Shown piece after piece: positions 8,638-15,759 of a stretch of DNA of 64,000 nt; within the stretch, counting starts at the first letter, position 1, and every line of letters begins with the position of its first letter. The DNA is from Pseudonocardia sp. TRM90224 (GTDB lineage: Bacteria > Actinomycetota > Actinomycetes > Mycobacteriales > Pseudonocardiaceae): the NCBI RefSeq assembly GCF_021245725.1, contig NZ_JAJGSX010000030.1, positions 54,891-118,890 on the forward strand, written 5' to 3'. The translations under genes and the position numbers were made by a program. The notes under the pieces were generated by a model. The model made no database searches. It was not told where the DNA came from and saw only the letters and a list, made by a program, of their open reading frames with translations.

Positions 8638-9872
8638 CCAGGCCGATCGCCGCGCCTGGACACGGCAGTGTCGATTTCGAGATGCGGGTCGACTTCGACC
8701 GGCTGCGCGAGTACCGGCTGACCAGGGCCAGGGCGTCGCTCGACGCGAGCGAGTGCGGCGCGTTCCTGCTGTTCGATTTCTACAACATCCGCTACACCAC
8801 CTCGACGTGGATCGGGGGTGCGCTCGGCGACAAGATGACCCGCTACGCGCTGCTCACCCGCGGCGGCGAGCCGATGCTGTGGGACTTCGGGTCGGCGGCA
8901 CGCCACCACCAGCTGTACTCGCCGTGGCTCGCGCCGGAGAACTGCCGCGCCGGGATGCTCGGGCTGCGTGGGGCGATCGCGCCCGAGGCTGGGCTCATGC
9001 GCGAGGCCGTCACGCAGATCAAGGACCTGCTCACCCAGGCCGGGGTTGCCGACGCGCCGGTGGGGGTCGACATCGTCGAGCCGCCGTTCCTGTTCGAGAT
9101 GCAACGGCAGGGGCTGCACGTCGTCGACGCGCAGCAGCTGATGCTCGACGCGCGCCAGATCAAGTCGCCCGACGAGATCGTGCTGCTGTCGCAGGCGGCC
9201 GCGATGGTCGACGGCGTCTACCAGGACATCGTCGAGGCGTTGAAGCCCGGCATCCGGGAGAACGAGATCGTCGCGCTGGCCAGCAAACGGCTCTACGAGA
9301 TGGGTTCCGACCAGGTCGAGGCGATCAACGCGGTGTCGGGCGAGCGGTGCAACCCGCACCCGCACAACTTCTCCGACCGCCTCATCCGGCCGGGTGACCA
9401 GGCGTTCTTCGACATCATCCAGAGCTACAACGGCTATCGCACCTGCTACTACCGCACGTTCGGCGTCGGCAGCGCGACGGGCGCGCAGCGCGACGCGTAC
9501 ACGAAGGCGCGGGAGTGGATGGACGCGTCGATCGAGATGGTCAAACCCGGGGTCGGCACCGATGAGGTGGCGCTGGTCTGGCCGGCGGCGACCGAGTTCG
9601 GGTTCGCCGACGAAATGGCGGCGTTCGGGCTCCAGTTCGGGCACGGCCTCGGGCTCGGCCTGCACGAGCGGCCGATCATCTCCCGCCTGAACAGCCTCGA
9701 GCACCCGGTGGAGATCCAGGCGGGCATGGTCTTCGCGCTGGAGACGTACTGCCCCGCGACCGACGGGTTCTCCGCGGCGCGGATCGAGGAGGAGGTCGTC
9801 GTGACCGACAGCGGGGTCGAGATCCTCACCCGCTTCCCGGCCCAGGAGCTGTTCGTCGCGAACCCGTACTGA
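8634..9872 (+). CDS. M24-family (creatinase/prolidase fold) enzyme with an altered metal site
   Basis: 412 residues; ATG 8634 overlaps the upstream stop. An N-terminal creatinase-like domain (LLFDFYNIRYTTST) precedes a C-terminal pita-bread domain. Of the five usual M24 metal ligands, Asp260, His337 (FGHGLGLGLHE), Glu370 (FALETY) and a Glu in RIEEEVVV (about 385) are present, but the second Asp is Cys271 (GYRTCYYRT instead of the usual GYxSDxTRT). The protein resembles the M24 branch that includes DddP-like and other non-peptidase hydrolases more than true aminopeptidase P. Its coupling to a hydroxyacid dehydrogenase and a molybdenum hydroxylase suggests C-N or C-S bond cleavage in a small-molecule pathway, but the reaction is unknown. 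Confidence 0.82.
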   Translation: MTRPIAAPGHGSVDFEMRVDFDRLREYRLTRARASLDASECGAFLLFDFYNIRYTTSTWIGGALGDKMTRYALLTRGGEPMLWDFGSAARHHQLYSPWLAPENCRAGMLGLRGAIAPEAGLMREAVTQIKDLLTQAGVADAPVGVDIVEPPFLFEMQRQGLHVVDAQQLMLDARQIKSPDEIVLLSQAAAMVDGVYQDIVEALKPGIRENEIVALASKRLYEMGSDQVEAINAVSGERCNPHPHNFSDRLIRPGDQAFFDIIQSYNGYRTCYYRTFGVGSATGAQRDAYTKAREWMDASIEMVKPGVGTDEVALVWPAATEFGFADEMAAFGLQFGHGLGLGLHERPIISRLNSLEHPVEIQAGMVFALETYCPATDGFSAARIEEEVVVTDSGVEILTRFPAQELFVANPY

Positions 9873-9876
9873 CCGC

Positions 9877-10010
9877 AACCTCCCCACCGTTTTGGGCACC
9901 TGCGCGCTCCCAGGGCGCGCATCCACCCAAAACGATGGGGAAGTTGCCCACCGTTTTGCCAACTTGCACGCCCTCTGAGGTCTGCAGGTTGGCAAAACGG
10001 TGGGGAAGTT
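9877..10010. repeat. Family-B intergenic inverted repeats (two tandem units)
   Basis: Two adjacent palindromic units lie between convergent genes. Unit 1 (9877-9944) has arms around CCCCACCGTTTTGGG and CCCAAAACGATGGGG. Unit 2 (about 9941-10010) has 22-bp arms at 9947-9968 and 9983-10004, core CCACCGTTTTGCCAAC, with one T/C difference that still allows a G-U pair. The same element recurs at 43214-43282. It may act as a bidirectional terminator here, but the second site lies between divergent genes, so a general repeat (REP-like) origin is more likely. Confidence 0.85.
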
Positions 10011-10025
10011 CCGGTGTTGCGCGCG

Positions 10026-10898
10026 TCAGTCGGCGAGGAACTCCAGGAGGGTGGCGGCCAGGGGGCCGGGTGCCTGCTCGGCGACGTGGTGGCCCGAGTC
10101 GATCCCGTGCCCGACGATCTGCGGGCACCACGGGCGCCAGACGGCGAGCGGGTCGCCGTACAGCTCCTCCATGTCGTCGCGCGTCGACCAGAGCATCATC
10201 GTCGGGCAGGTGATGGTGCGGCCCGCGTCACGGTCGGCGGCGTCGGCGGCCCGGTCGATGCCGAGGCCGGCGCGGTAGTCCTCCACCATGGCGTGGACGG
10301 TCGCCGGGTTGCCGATCGCGGCGAGGAAGTCGGCGTGGTTCTGCGGGCCGAGCCGGGCGGGCCCGTTGCTGGTCCAGGCGTTGTACCAGGTCTGCGGGTC
10401 GGCGCAGATCACCCGCTCGGCGGGCTTCTCCTGCTGGGCGAAGAACCACCAGTGCCACCACGCTGCGGCGAACTTCTCGCCGCAGCGCTCCAGCGCCTCC
10501 AGCAGCGGCACCGCGTCGAGCACGACGAGCCGCCGCACGGCGTCGGGGTGGTCGAGTGCGGTGCGGTAGGCGACGTACGCGCCGCGGTCGTGCCCGACCA
10601 CGTCGAACCGCTCGTGCCCGAGCGCGCGCATCAGCGCGACGACGTCGGCGGCCATCGCCCGCTTCGAGTACGGCTCGTGGTCGGCCGTGGTGGGCGGCTT
10701 GGACGACTCGCCGTACCCGCGCAGGTCCGGGCACACCACGGTGTGCCGCTGCGCGAGCCGTGGCGCCACGTCGTACCAGGTGGTGTGGGTGCGCGGGTGA
10801 CCGTGCAGGAGGACGACGGGCGGCCCGGACCCGCCGTGGCGAACCCGCAGCCGCACCGGGCCGACGTCGATCCGCTCCAACGCGAAGGTGTCGAACAT
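10026..10898 (-). CDS. Alpha/beta hydrolase, haloacetate-dehalogenase-like
   Basis: 290 residues. The nucleophile elbow is VGHDRGAY (Asp104), with Arg105, Asp128 (VLDAVP), a His149-Trp150 pair (WWHWWFF), Tyr208 (EDYRAG) and His270 (SGHHVAE). These positions correspond to the catalytic triad and halide pocket of fluoroacetate dehalogenase. The second carboxylate-binding arginine of that enzyme is Tyr108 here, so a different substrate is likely. It is 37 bp downstream of the methyltransferase gene and probably co-transcribed. A paralogue with all pocket residues lies at 17825-18706. Confidence 0.85.
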   Translation of the reverse strand: MFDTFALERIDVGPVRLRVRHGGSGPPVVLLHGHPRTHTTWYDVAPRLAQRHTVVCPDLRGYGESSKPPTTADHEPYSKRAMAADVVALMRALGHERFDVVGHDRGAYVAYRTALDHPDAVRRLVVLDAVPLLEALERCGEKFAAAWWHWWFFAQQEKPAERVICADPQTWYNAWTSNGPARLGPQNHADFLAAIGNPATVHAMVEDYRAGLGIDRAADAADRDAGRTITCPTMMLWSTRDDMEELYGDPLAVWRPWCPQIVGHGIDSGHHVAEQAPGPLAATLLEFLAD

Positions 10899-10935
10899 AC
10901 GTCGACGTGCCCCGCGTCGATCACGAGGAAACGCT

Positions 10936-11604
10936 TCACGTCGTCCGGCGCACCTTGACGGTGTTGTTGGCGCGTGGCCCGTGCCCGCCGTCGGGCAGCA
11001 CCTGGTGTGCGACGTGCTCGTCGCACACCAGCACCTCCCACCCGGTGTCGGGCAGCTGCAGCGCGGCGAGCGTCTCCTGCGGGGTCGGCAGCACGACGTG
11101 CTCGCCCTCCCAGTGCCCCTCGCCGCTGTGGCTGAGCACCAGCAGCACTCCACCCGGCGCGACGGCGGCGACCGCGGCGCGCAGGACGTCGTCGCGGGCC
11201 AGGCCGGTGTGCGCGTGCAGGAACGCGGCGCTGACCAGGTCGTACGCGCCGGCGGGGAACGACTCGGCGAAGTCGTGCCGCTCGAACGTGATGCGCCCGA
11301 CGACCTTGGCGTCCTCGGCGTGCGCGGCGGCCCTGCGCAGCGCGACCCCGGAGACGTCGACCGCGGTGACCTGCCATCCCCGCCTGGCCAGCCAGATCGC
11401 GTCGCCGCCCTCCCCGCAACCCAGATCGAGGGCGCTACCGGGCGTGAGCCCCTCGACCTCCTCGACGAGCGCGGCGTTCGGCTTGCCGCTCCACATCCGG
11501 TCGGCCTCGGAGTAGCGGGCGTCCCAGTACTCGCGGGCGAAGCTGGGGCGGGCGGCATTGGTTGCTTCGGCCGACGCGGAGAACGGCTCGTGGCGGGTGT
11601 CCAT
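10936..11604 (-). CDS. Class I SAM-dependent methyltransferase
   Basis: 222 residues. Motif I is ALDLGCGEGGDAIWLARRG followed by the acidic VTAVDVSG, the SAM-binding core of class I methyltransferases; the remainder resembles TehB/thiopurine-type small-molecule methyltransferases (FAREYWDARYSEADRMWSGKPN). No membrane segments are seen. It precedes the dehalogenase-like hydrolase by 37 bp on the same strand. Substrate unknown. Confidence 0.85.
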   Translation of the reverse strand: MDTRHEPFSASAEATNAARPSFAREYWDARYSEADRMWSGKPNAALVEEVEGLTPGSALDLGCGEGGDAIWLARRGWQVTAVDVSGVALRRAAAHAEDAKVVGRITFERHDFAESFPAGAYDLVSAAFLHAHTGLARDDVLRAAVAAVAPGGVLLVLSHSGEGHWEGEHVVLPTPQETLAALQLPDTGWEVLVCDEHVAHQVLPDGGHGPRANNTVKVRRTT

Positions 11605-11666
11605 GCGACCGACTCTCCGCGCAACGCGGCCGAACTGACAACTCCAGTTGCCGCTTCAGCAAACTC

Positions 11667-12665
11667 TCACCCGGGTAGCAGGAACGACAGGGCCCAGTAC
11701 GCGAGCGCGGCCACCAGCGCCGCCATGGGCAGCGTGAGCACCCAGGCCACGGCGATGTTGCCGGCGACGTTCCACCTGACGGCGGAGAGGCGTTTGGTCG
11801 CGCCGACCCCGAGGATCGACGAGGTGATCGTCTGGGTCGTCGAGATCGGGGCGGCGAAGGCGAAGGCCGTTGTGTACAGGACGGCCGAGGCGGTCATCTC
11901 GGCGGCGAACCCGCGGGGTGGGTCGAGGTCGATGATCCGCCGCCCCAGCGTCCGCATGATCCGCCACCCGCCGGCGTACGTGCCGGCCGACAGAGCGCCG
12001 GCCGACAGCAGCACCACCCACCACGGCACTTCGAAGCCCTCGTGGTAGCCGCCGACGACGAGCGCGAGCACGATCACGCCCATCGTCTTCTGCGCGTCCT
12101 GCAACCCGTGGCCGAGCGCCATCGCCGCGGCCGAGACGGTCTGCGCGTGCCGGAATCCTCGGGTCAGCTGCGCCGGCCGCCCCTTCCGGAAGATCCACAG
12201 CAGCGCCGTCATGACCAGGCCGGCCAGCACGAACCCGACGATCGGGGAGAGGACCATCGGGATCACGACCTTGTCGATCACCCCGGCCCACTGCACCCCG
12301 CCCGCGGCCGCGAGGGCCGCCCCGACGAGCCCGCCGATGAGCGCGTGCGACGAAGACGAGGGAAGCCCGAAGTACCACGTGACGAGGTTCCAGACGATCG
12401 CGCCGATCAGCGCGGCGAGGACGACCAGCAGCCCGGCATCACCCTGCGGCGGGGCGATGATGCCCTTGCCGACGGTGGAGGCGACCTCCGTGCCGAGGAA
12501 GGCGCCGATCAGGTTCATGACGGCGGCCATGATGAGCGCCGTCCGCGGGGCGAGCGCCCGTGTCGCCACCGACGTGGCGATGGCGTTGGCGGCGTCGTGG
12601 AAACCGTTGGTGTAGTCGAACGCGAGCGCGACGACGATCACCAGGATGATCGCGGCGAGCTCCAT
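11667..12665 (-). CDS. pit: Low-affinity inorganic phosphate transporter (Pit family)
   Basis: 332 residues, strongly hydrophobic. The N-terminal AFDYTNGFHDAANAIATSVA and the C-terminal-half repeat SAVLYTTAFAFAAPISTTQT are the duplicated PHO4 signatures. It imports metal-phosphate complexes with protons. The ATG shares one base with the stop of the DUF47 gene upstream (TGATG), a conserved Pit arrangement. Confidence 0.93.
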   Translation of the reverse strand: MELAAIILVIVVALAFDYTNGFHDAANAIATSVATRALAPRTALIMAAVMNLIGAFLGTEVASTVGKGIIAPPQGDAGLLVVLAALIGAIVWNLVTWYFGLPSSSSHALIGGLVGAALAAAGGVQWAGVIDKVVIPMVLSPIVGFVLAGLVMTALLWIFRKGRPAQLTRGFRHAQTVSAAAMALGHGLQDAQKTMGVIVLALVVGGYHEGFEVPWWVVLLSAGALSAGTYAGGWRIMRTLGRRIIDLDPPRGFAAEMTASAVLYTTAFAFAAPISTTQTITSSILGVGATKRLSAVRWNVAGNIAVAWVLTLPMAALVAALAYWALSFLLPG

Positions 12666-13300
12666 CAGGACTCCTTGACGGCGATGCTCTCGACGGTGTT
12701 CGCCACCGTCTCGAAGGCGTCAGCGGCGTCCTCGAGGATCTCGACCACCTCCTTCAGTTTCAGCACGGTCAGCACGGCGGTCGGCGGGCTCGCGTCGGCC
12801 GGGGCGAGCAGGTCGGCCAGCAGCGTGCGGTACACGTCGTCGGCCTCCTCCTCGATCGAGTTGACGTTGATCCAGTACTCCTTGAGCTGCGCCAGCTTCT
12901 CCAAGCGCGGCATCGCCTCCGCCGTCGCGGCCGCGCAGCGCTGCAGCAGCCGGCACTGGACCGCGATGCCGGAGGGGAGCGTGTCGAGGCGGTAGAGCAC
13001 GATCCGGTCCGCCGCCTCCTCGATCTTGTCCATCACGTCGTCGAGCGAGGACGCGAGACGGTAGATGTCCTCGCGGTCGAACGGTGTGACGAAGGTCGAG
13101 TTGAGCTTGATCATGATGTCGTGGGTCAGCGTGTCACCCGCGTGCTCGGCGTCCTTGACCTGCGTCGCGAACGCAGCGCGGTCCGCGGGGTCGGCAGCGA
13201 CGAGCTCTGCGAGCAGGTCCGCGCCGGCCGCGATGTTCTGCGCGGCCTGGGTGAACAGCGGGTAGAACCCGCGCTCGTGAGGGGACAATCTGAATGCCAT
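12665..13300 (-). CDS. DUF47 / PhoU-like Pit accessory protein
   Basis: 211 residues, helical and without membrane segments. It carries family features FYPLFTQAAQNIAAGADLL, the HDIMIKLNSTFVTPFDREDI metal-binding-type motif and LASSLDDVMDKIEEAADRI. DUF47 proteins are PhoU relatives encoded with Pit transporters and thought to regulate them. It overlaps the pit gene by one base, and a hairpin terminator of the previous operon lies directly upstream. Confidence 0.93.
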   Translation of the reverse strand: MAFRLSPHERGFYPLFTQAAQNIAAGADLLAELVAADPADRAAFATQVKDAEHAGDTLTHDIMIKLNSTFVTPFDREDIYRLASSLDDVMDKIEEAADRIVLYRLDTLPSGIAVQCRLLQRCAAATAEAMPRLEKLAQLKEYWINVNSIEEEADDVYRTLLADLLAPADASPPTAVLTVLKLKEVVEILEDAADAFETVANTVESIAVKES

Positions 13301-13318
13301 GGCGTCTCTCTACCGTGA

Positions 13319-13361
13319 CTGCGCCGCGTGACCAAATCGGACATCCGGTCACGCGGCGCAG
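13319..13361 (-). terminator. Strong hairpin downstream of the DmdA-like gene
   Basis: A perfect 15-bp GC-rich stem, CTGCGCCGCGTGACC at 13319-13333 and its complement at 13347-13361, with a 13-nt loop. It lies 18 bp past the stop of the aminomethyltransferase gene and just before the DUF47 start. There is no T-run, common for actinobacterial terminators. Confidence 0.7.
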
Positions 13362-13379
13362 TTCCACACGGTGAGACGC

Positions 13380-14690
13380 TCAAACGGCTGCGTCGAGGCC
13401 CTGCTGCTTGAGCCGCTCGCGGGTGTTGGGGTTGACCGATTCGCGGAACGGCATGTCCACGACCTGGGCCGGCACTGCCTCGCCCGCCACCGCGGCGTAC
13501 TCGTCGGGCAGCGCGACCCGCAGGTGGGTGCCCAGCTCGGCCAGCGCGTTCGGGACGAACGCCATCGCGATGTTCGTCTCCAGCTCGGGGGAGAACCAGG
13601 GCGAGGTCACGTAGCCGACCGGGTCGTCGCCGGTCTCGGGCAGCACGAGCCAGAAGTCGGGCGCGTAGTCGTCGATCGGCTTGCCGCCCAGCACGAGACC
13701 GACCAGGCGGTGCGTCCACGGCGGTGTGCCGGCCTCCATCGCCGAGCGGGCCGCCTCCAGCGCGGCCTTCCCGACGTAGTCGCCCGGTTTGGTGCGCGGC
13801 ACCTGGTAGCCGAGGTTGACCTGGAACGGCAGCGTCTCGACGTCCATGTCCTGCCCCCACGACAGGATGCCCGCCGCGACCCTGCGGTGGTGGGCGGGCG
13901 CGATCACCGCGAGGTTGTGCGCGACACCCGCTTCGCGCACCCGCCGCCACAGCTTCTCGGCGTGCAGCGTGGCGTCCCGCAGGTAGATCTCGTAGCCCTT
14001 CTCGCCCGTGAACCCGGTCTGCGAGACGACGACGTCGCAGCCGGCGATCTGGCCCGCCCACAGCCCGTAGGACGGGATCTCCTGCGCGGCGGGCCCGATG
14101 AGGTCGGTCATGAGGTCGATCGACTTGGGCCCTTGGATCTGCATGGGGCAGACGTCGATCTCGGTGATGTCGACGTCGAACCGCCGGCCGACGTTGATGC
14201 CCTCCAGCCAGAACCGCAGGTCGCTGTCGGAGAGGCTGAACCAGAACTCGTCGTCGGACAGCCGCAGCAGCACCGGGTCGTTGAGGATGCCGCCCTTCTC
14301 GTTGCAGAGGATCACGTACCGGGCGCGCATGCTGGGGATCTTGGTGGCGTCGCGCGTGATGACGAAGTCGACGAACGCCTCGGCGTCGGGCCCCTTCACG
14401 CGGATCTGCCGCTCGACCGAGACGTCCCACAGCGTGACGTGGTTGACCAGCGAGTCGTACTCCACCATCGCTCCGCCGGCGTCGTTCCGGACGTAGCCGC
14501 GGGGGTGGTAGACGCGGTTGTAGACCTCCGCCCGCCAGCAGCCGGCCTCCACCGAGAGGTGCCAGTACGGCGACTTGCGGATGCGGGTGGAGATCAGCAT
14601 CTGCACGGGCGTGCGCCCGGACTGCCGGAGGTTGATGGGTACGGAGCGGTCGGACTGGTCGACGGTCGGCTGGTTCGCGTGCTCGGGCAT
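13380..14690 (-). CDS. DmdA-like aminomethyltransferase (GcvT family)
   Basis: 436 residues from ATG 14690 with GGAGG just upstream. The folate-binding GcvT fold is clear, and the closest remembered relative is DMSP demethylase DmdA: shared landmarks are YDSLVNHVTLWDVSVERQI, CNEKGGILNDPVLLRLSDDE, FWFSLSDSDLRFWLEGI and PMQIQGPKS. DmdA moves a methyl group from dimethylsulfoniopropionate to tetrahydrofolate, and relatives demethylate other S-, N- or O-methyl compounds. The gene is monocistronic, with an inverted repeat upstream (14769-14785) and a hairpin downstream. I would not assign DMSP specificity without checking active-site residues. Confidence 0.8.
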   Translation of the reverse strand: MPEHANQPTVDQSDRSVPINLRQSGRTPVQMLISTRIRKSPYWHLSVEAGCWRAEVYNRVYHPRGYVRNDAGGAMVEYDSLVNHVTLWDVSVERQIRVKGPDAEAFVDFVITRDATKIPSMRARYVILCNEKGGILNDPVLLRLSDDEFWFSLSDSDLRFWLEGINVGRRFDVDITEIDVCPMQIQGPKSIDLMTDLIGPAAQEIPSYGLWAGQIAGCDVVVSQTGFTGEKGYEIYLRDATLHAEKLWRRVREAGVAHNLAVIAPAHHRRVAAGILSWGQDMDVETLPFQVNLGYQVPRTKPGDYVGKAALEAARSAMEAGTPPWTHRLVGLVLGGKPIDDYAPDFWLVLPETGDDPVGYVTSPWFSPELETNIAMAFVPNALAELGTHLRVALPDEYAAVAGEAVPAQVVDMPFRESVNPNTRERLKQQGLDAAV

Positions 14691-14768
14691 GCCGCCTCCA
14701 TCCACGATGACGTGACGCGCGCCACTAAACCCCGCCGGAACGCGCCGGTCAAGCGTCTGGCGCATGCC

Positions 14769-14785
14769 GTTGCGTCAACCGCAAC
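14769..14785. promoter_or_regulatory. Inverted repeat, possible operator
   Basis: GTTGCG-TCAAC-CGCAAC, two 6-bp arms with a 5-bp spacer, 79 bp upstream of the DmdA-like start codon and just past the thiD stop. This is typical geometry for a dimeric repressor site; no cognate regulator is adjacent. Confidence 0.35.
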
Positions 14786-14797
14786 AGTCTGGATTCA

Positions 14798-15616
14798 CTA
14801 GCTCCACCAGGCATGGAAGTGGTGCTGCGGCCCGTGCCCGCTGCCGACGTCGAGCCGCTCGCTCGCGATGAGCGCCTGCGTGAGGTACGTCTTCGCGTCG
14901 GCGACGGTGCTCACCCAGCTGGCGCGCTGCGGCCGCAGCGCCGTGATCGCCGCGGAGAGCGTGCAGCCGGTGCCGTGGGTGTTGCGGGTGTCGATCCGCT
15001 CGGCGGTCAGCTCGGTGATCGCGCCGTCCATCAGCAGCAGGTCGGGGCACTGCGCCGACTCCAGGTGGCCGCCCTTGAGCAGCACGCCGTCGCACATGGC
15101 GCCGAGCCGCTCCAGCTGGGCGCGCATCTCGAGCTCGTCGGTCGCTTCCTTCTCGCCGAGCAGGTCGGCGGCCTCCGGGAGGTTCGGGGTGATGAGGTCG
15201 GCGAGCGGTAGCAGCTCGCTGCGCAGCGCCGCGACGGCCTCGGCGGCGAGCAGCCGGTCGCCGCTCTTCGCCACCATCACGGGGTCGACCACCAGCACGG
15301 GCGGGCGGTGGCGGCGCATCGCGTCGGCGACGGCGACGACGACCTCGGCCCGGTCCAGCATGCCGATCTTGACGGCGTCGACGCGGACGTCGTCGAACAG
15401 CACGTCGATCTGGGTGGTGACGAACTCCGCCGGCACCTGCTGGATCGCGACGACACCCTGCGTGTTCTGGGCGACGAGCGCGGTGATCACCGATGTGCCG
15501 TACGTCCCGAGCGCCGAGAACGTCTTGAGGTCGGCCTGGATGCCGGCGCCGCCGCTGGGGTCGGTACCCGCGATCGTCAGGACATTGGGGATGGCGCTGC
15601 TGGTCGTGCCTGTCAT
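14798..15616 (-). CDS. thiD: Hydroxymethylpyrimidine / phosphomethylpyrimidine kinase
   Basis: 272 residues. The ribokinase-like fold shows the N-terminal TIAGTDPSGGAGIQADLKTF substrate loop, VDPVMVAKSGDRLL and the C-terminal anion hole NTHGTGCTLSAAI, all diagnostic of ThiD. It phosphorylates HMP and HMP-P for thiamine synthesis. A TPP riboswitch sits directly upstream, confirming the pathway. Confidence 0.96.
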   Translation of the reverse strand: MTGTTSSAIPNVLTIAGTDPSGGAGIQADLKTFSALGTYGTSVITALVAQNTQGVVAIQQVPAEFVTTQIDVLFDDVRVDAVKIGMLDRAEVVVAVADAMRRHRPPVLVVDPVMVAKSGDRLLAAEAVAALRSELLPLADLITPNLPEAADLLGEKEATDELEMRAQLERLGAMCDGVLLKGGHLESAQCPDLLLMDGAITELTAERIDTRNTHGTGCTLSAAITALRPQRASWVSTVADAKTYLTQALIASERLDVGSGHGPQHHFHAWWS

Positions 15617-15625
15617 CTCGTGAAC

Positions 15626-15711
15626 TCCCTACGCCGGTACGAGCCGGATCAGGTTCTCCGGTCGGCGGGGGTCGTCCGCCCTCTCAGCCCGCGCCCGGGC
15701 TCCCGTGCTCC
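15626..15711 (-). promoter_or_regulatory. TPP riboswitch (THI element) of thiD
   Basis: Reading the minus strand, the conserved CTGAGAGGG, GAACCTGATCCGG and GGCGTAGGGA blocks occur in the right order and spacing, ending 9 bp before the thiD ATG. The short distance suggests TPP-dependent masking of the ribosome-binding site rather than termination. Confidence 0.95.
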
Positions 15712-15759
15712 GGAACCGACGCTAGCACGCGAAGACACCCTGGCCTGGTCATCAGAAGG

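Noticed and set aside
8634..14690. DMSP catabolism from the DddP-like M24 enzyme and the DmdA-like enzyme
   Set aside because: The M24 protein lacks a conserved metal Asp and is regulated with a different locus; the two genes are 3.5 kb apart in separate units. Kept only as a question for each gene.
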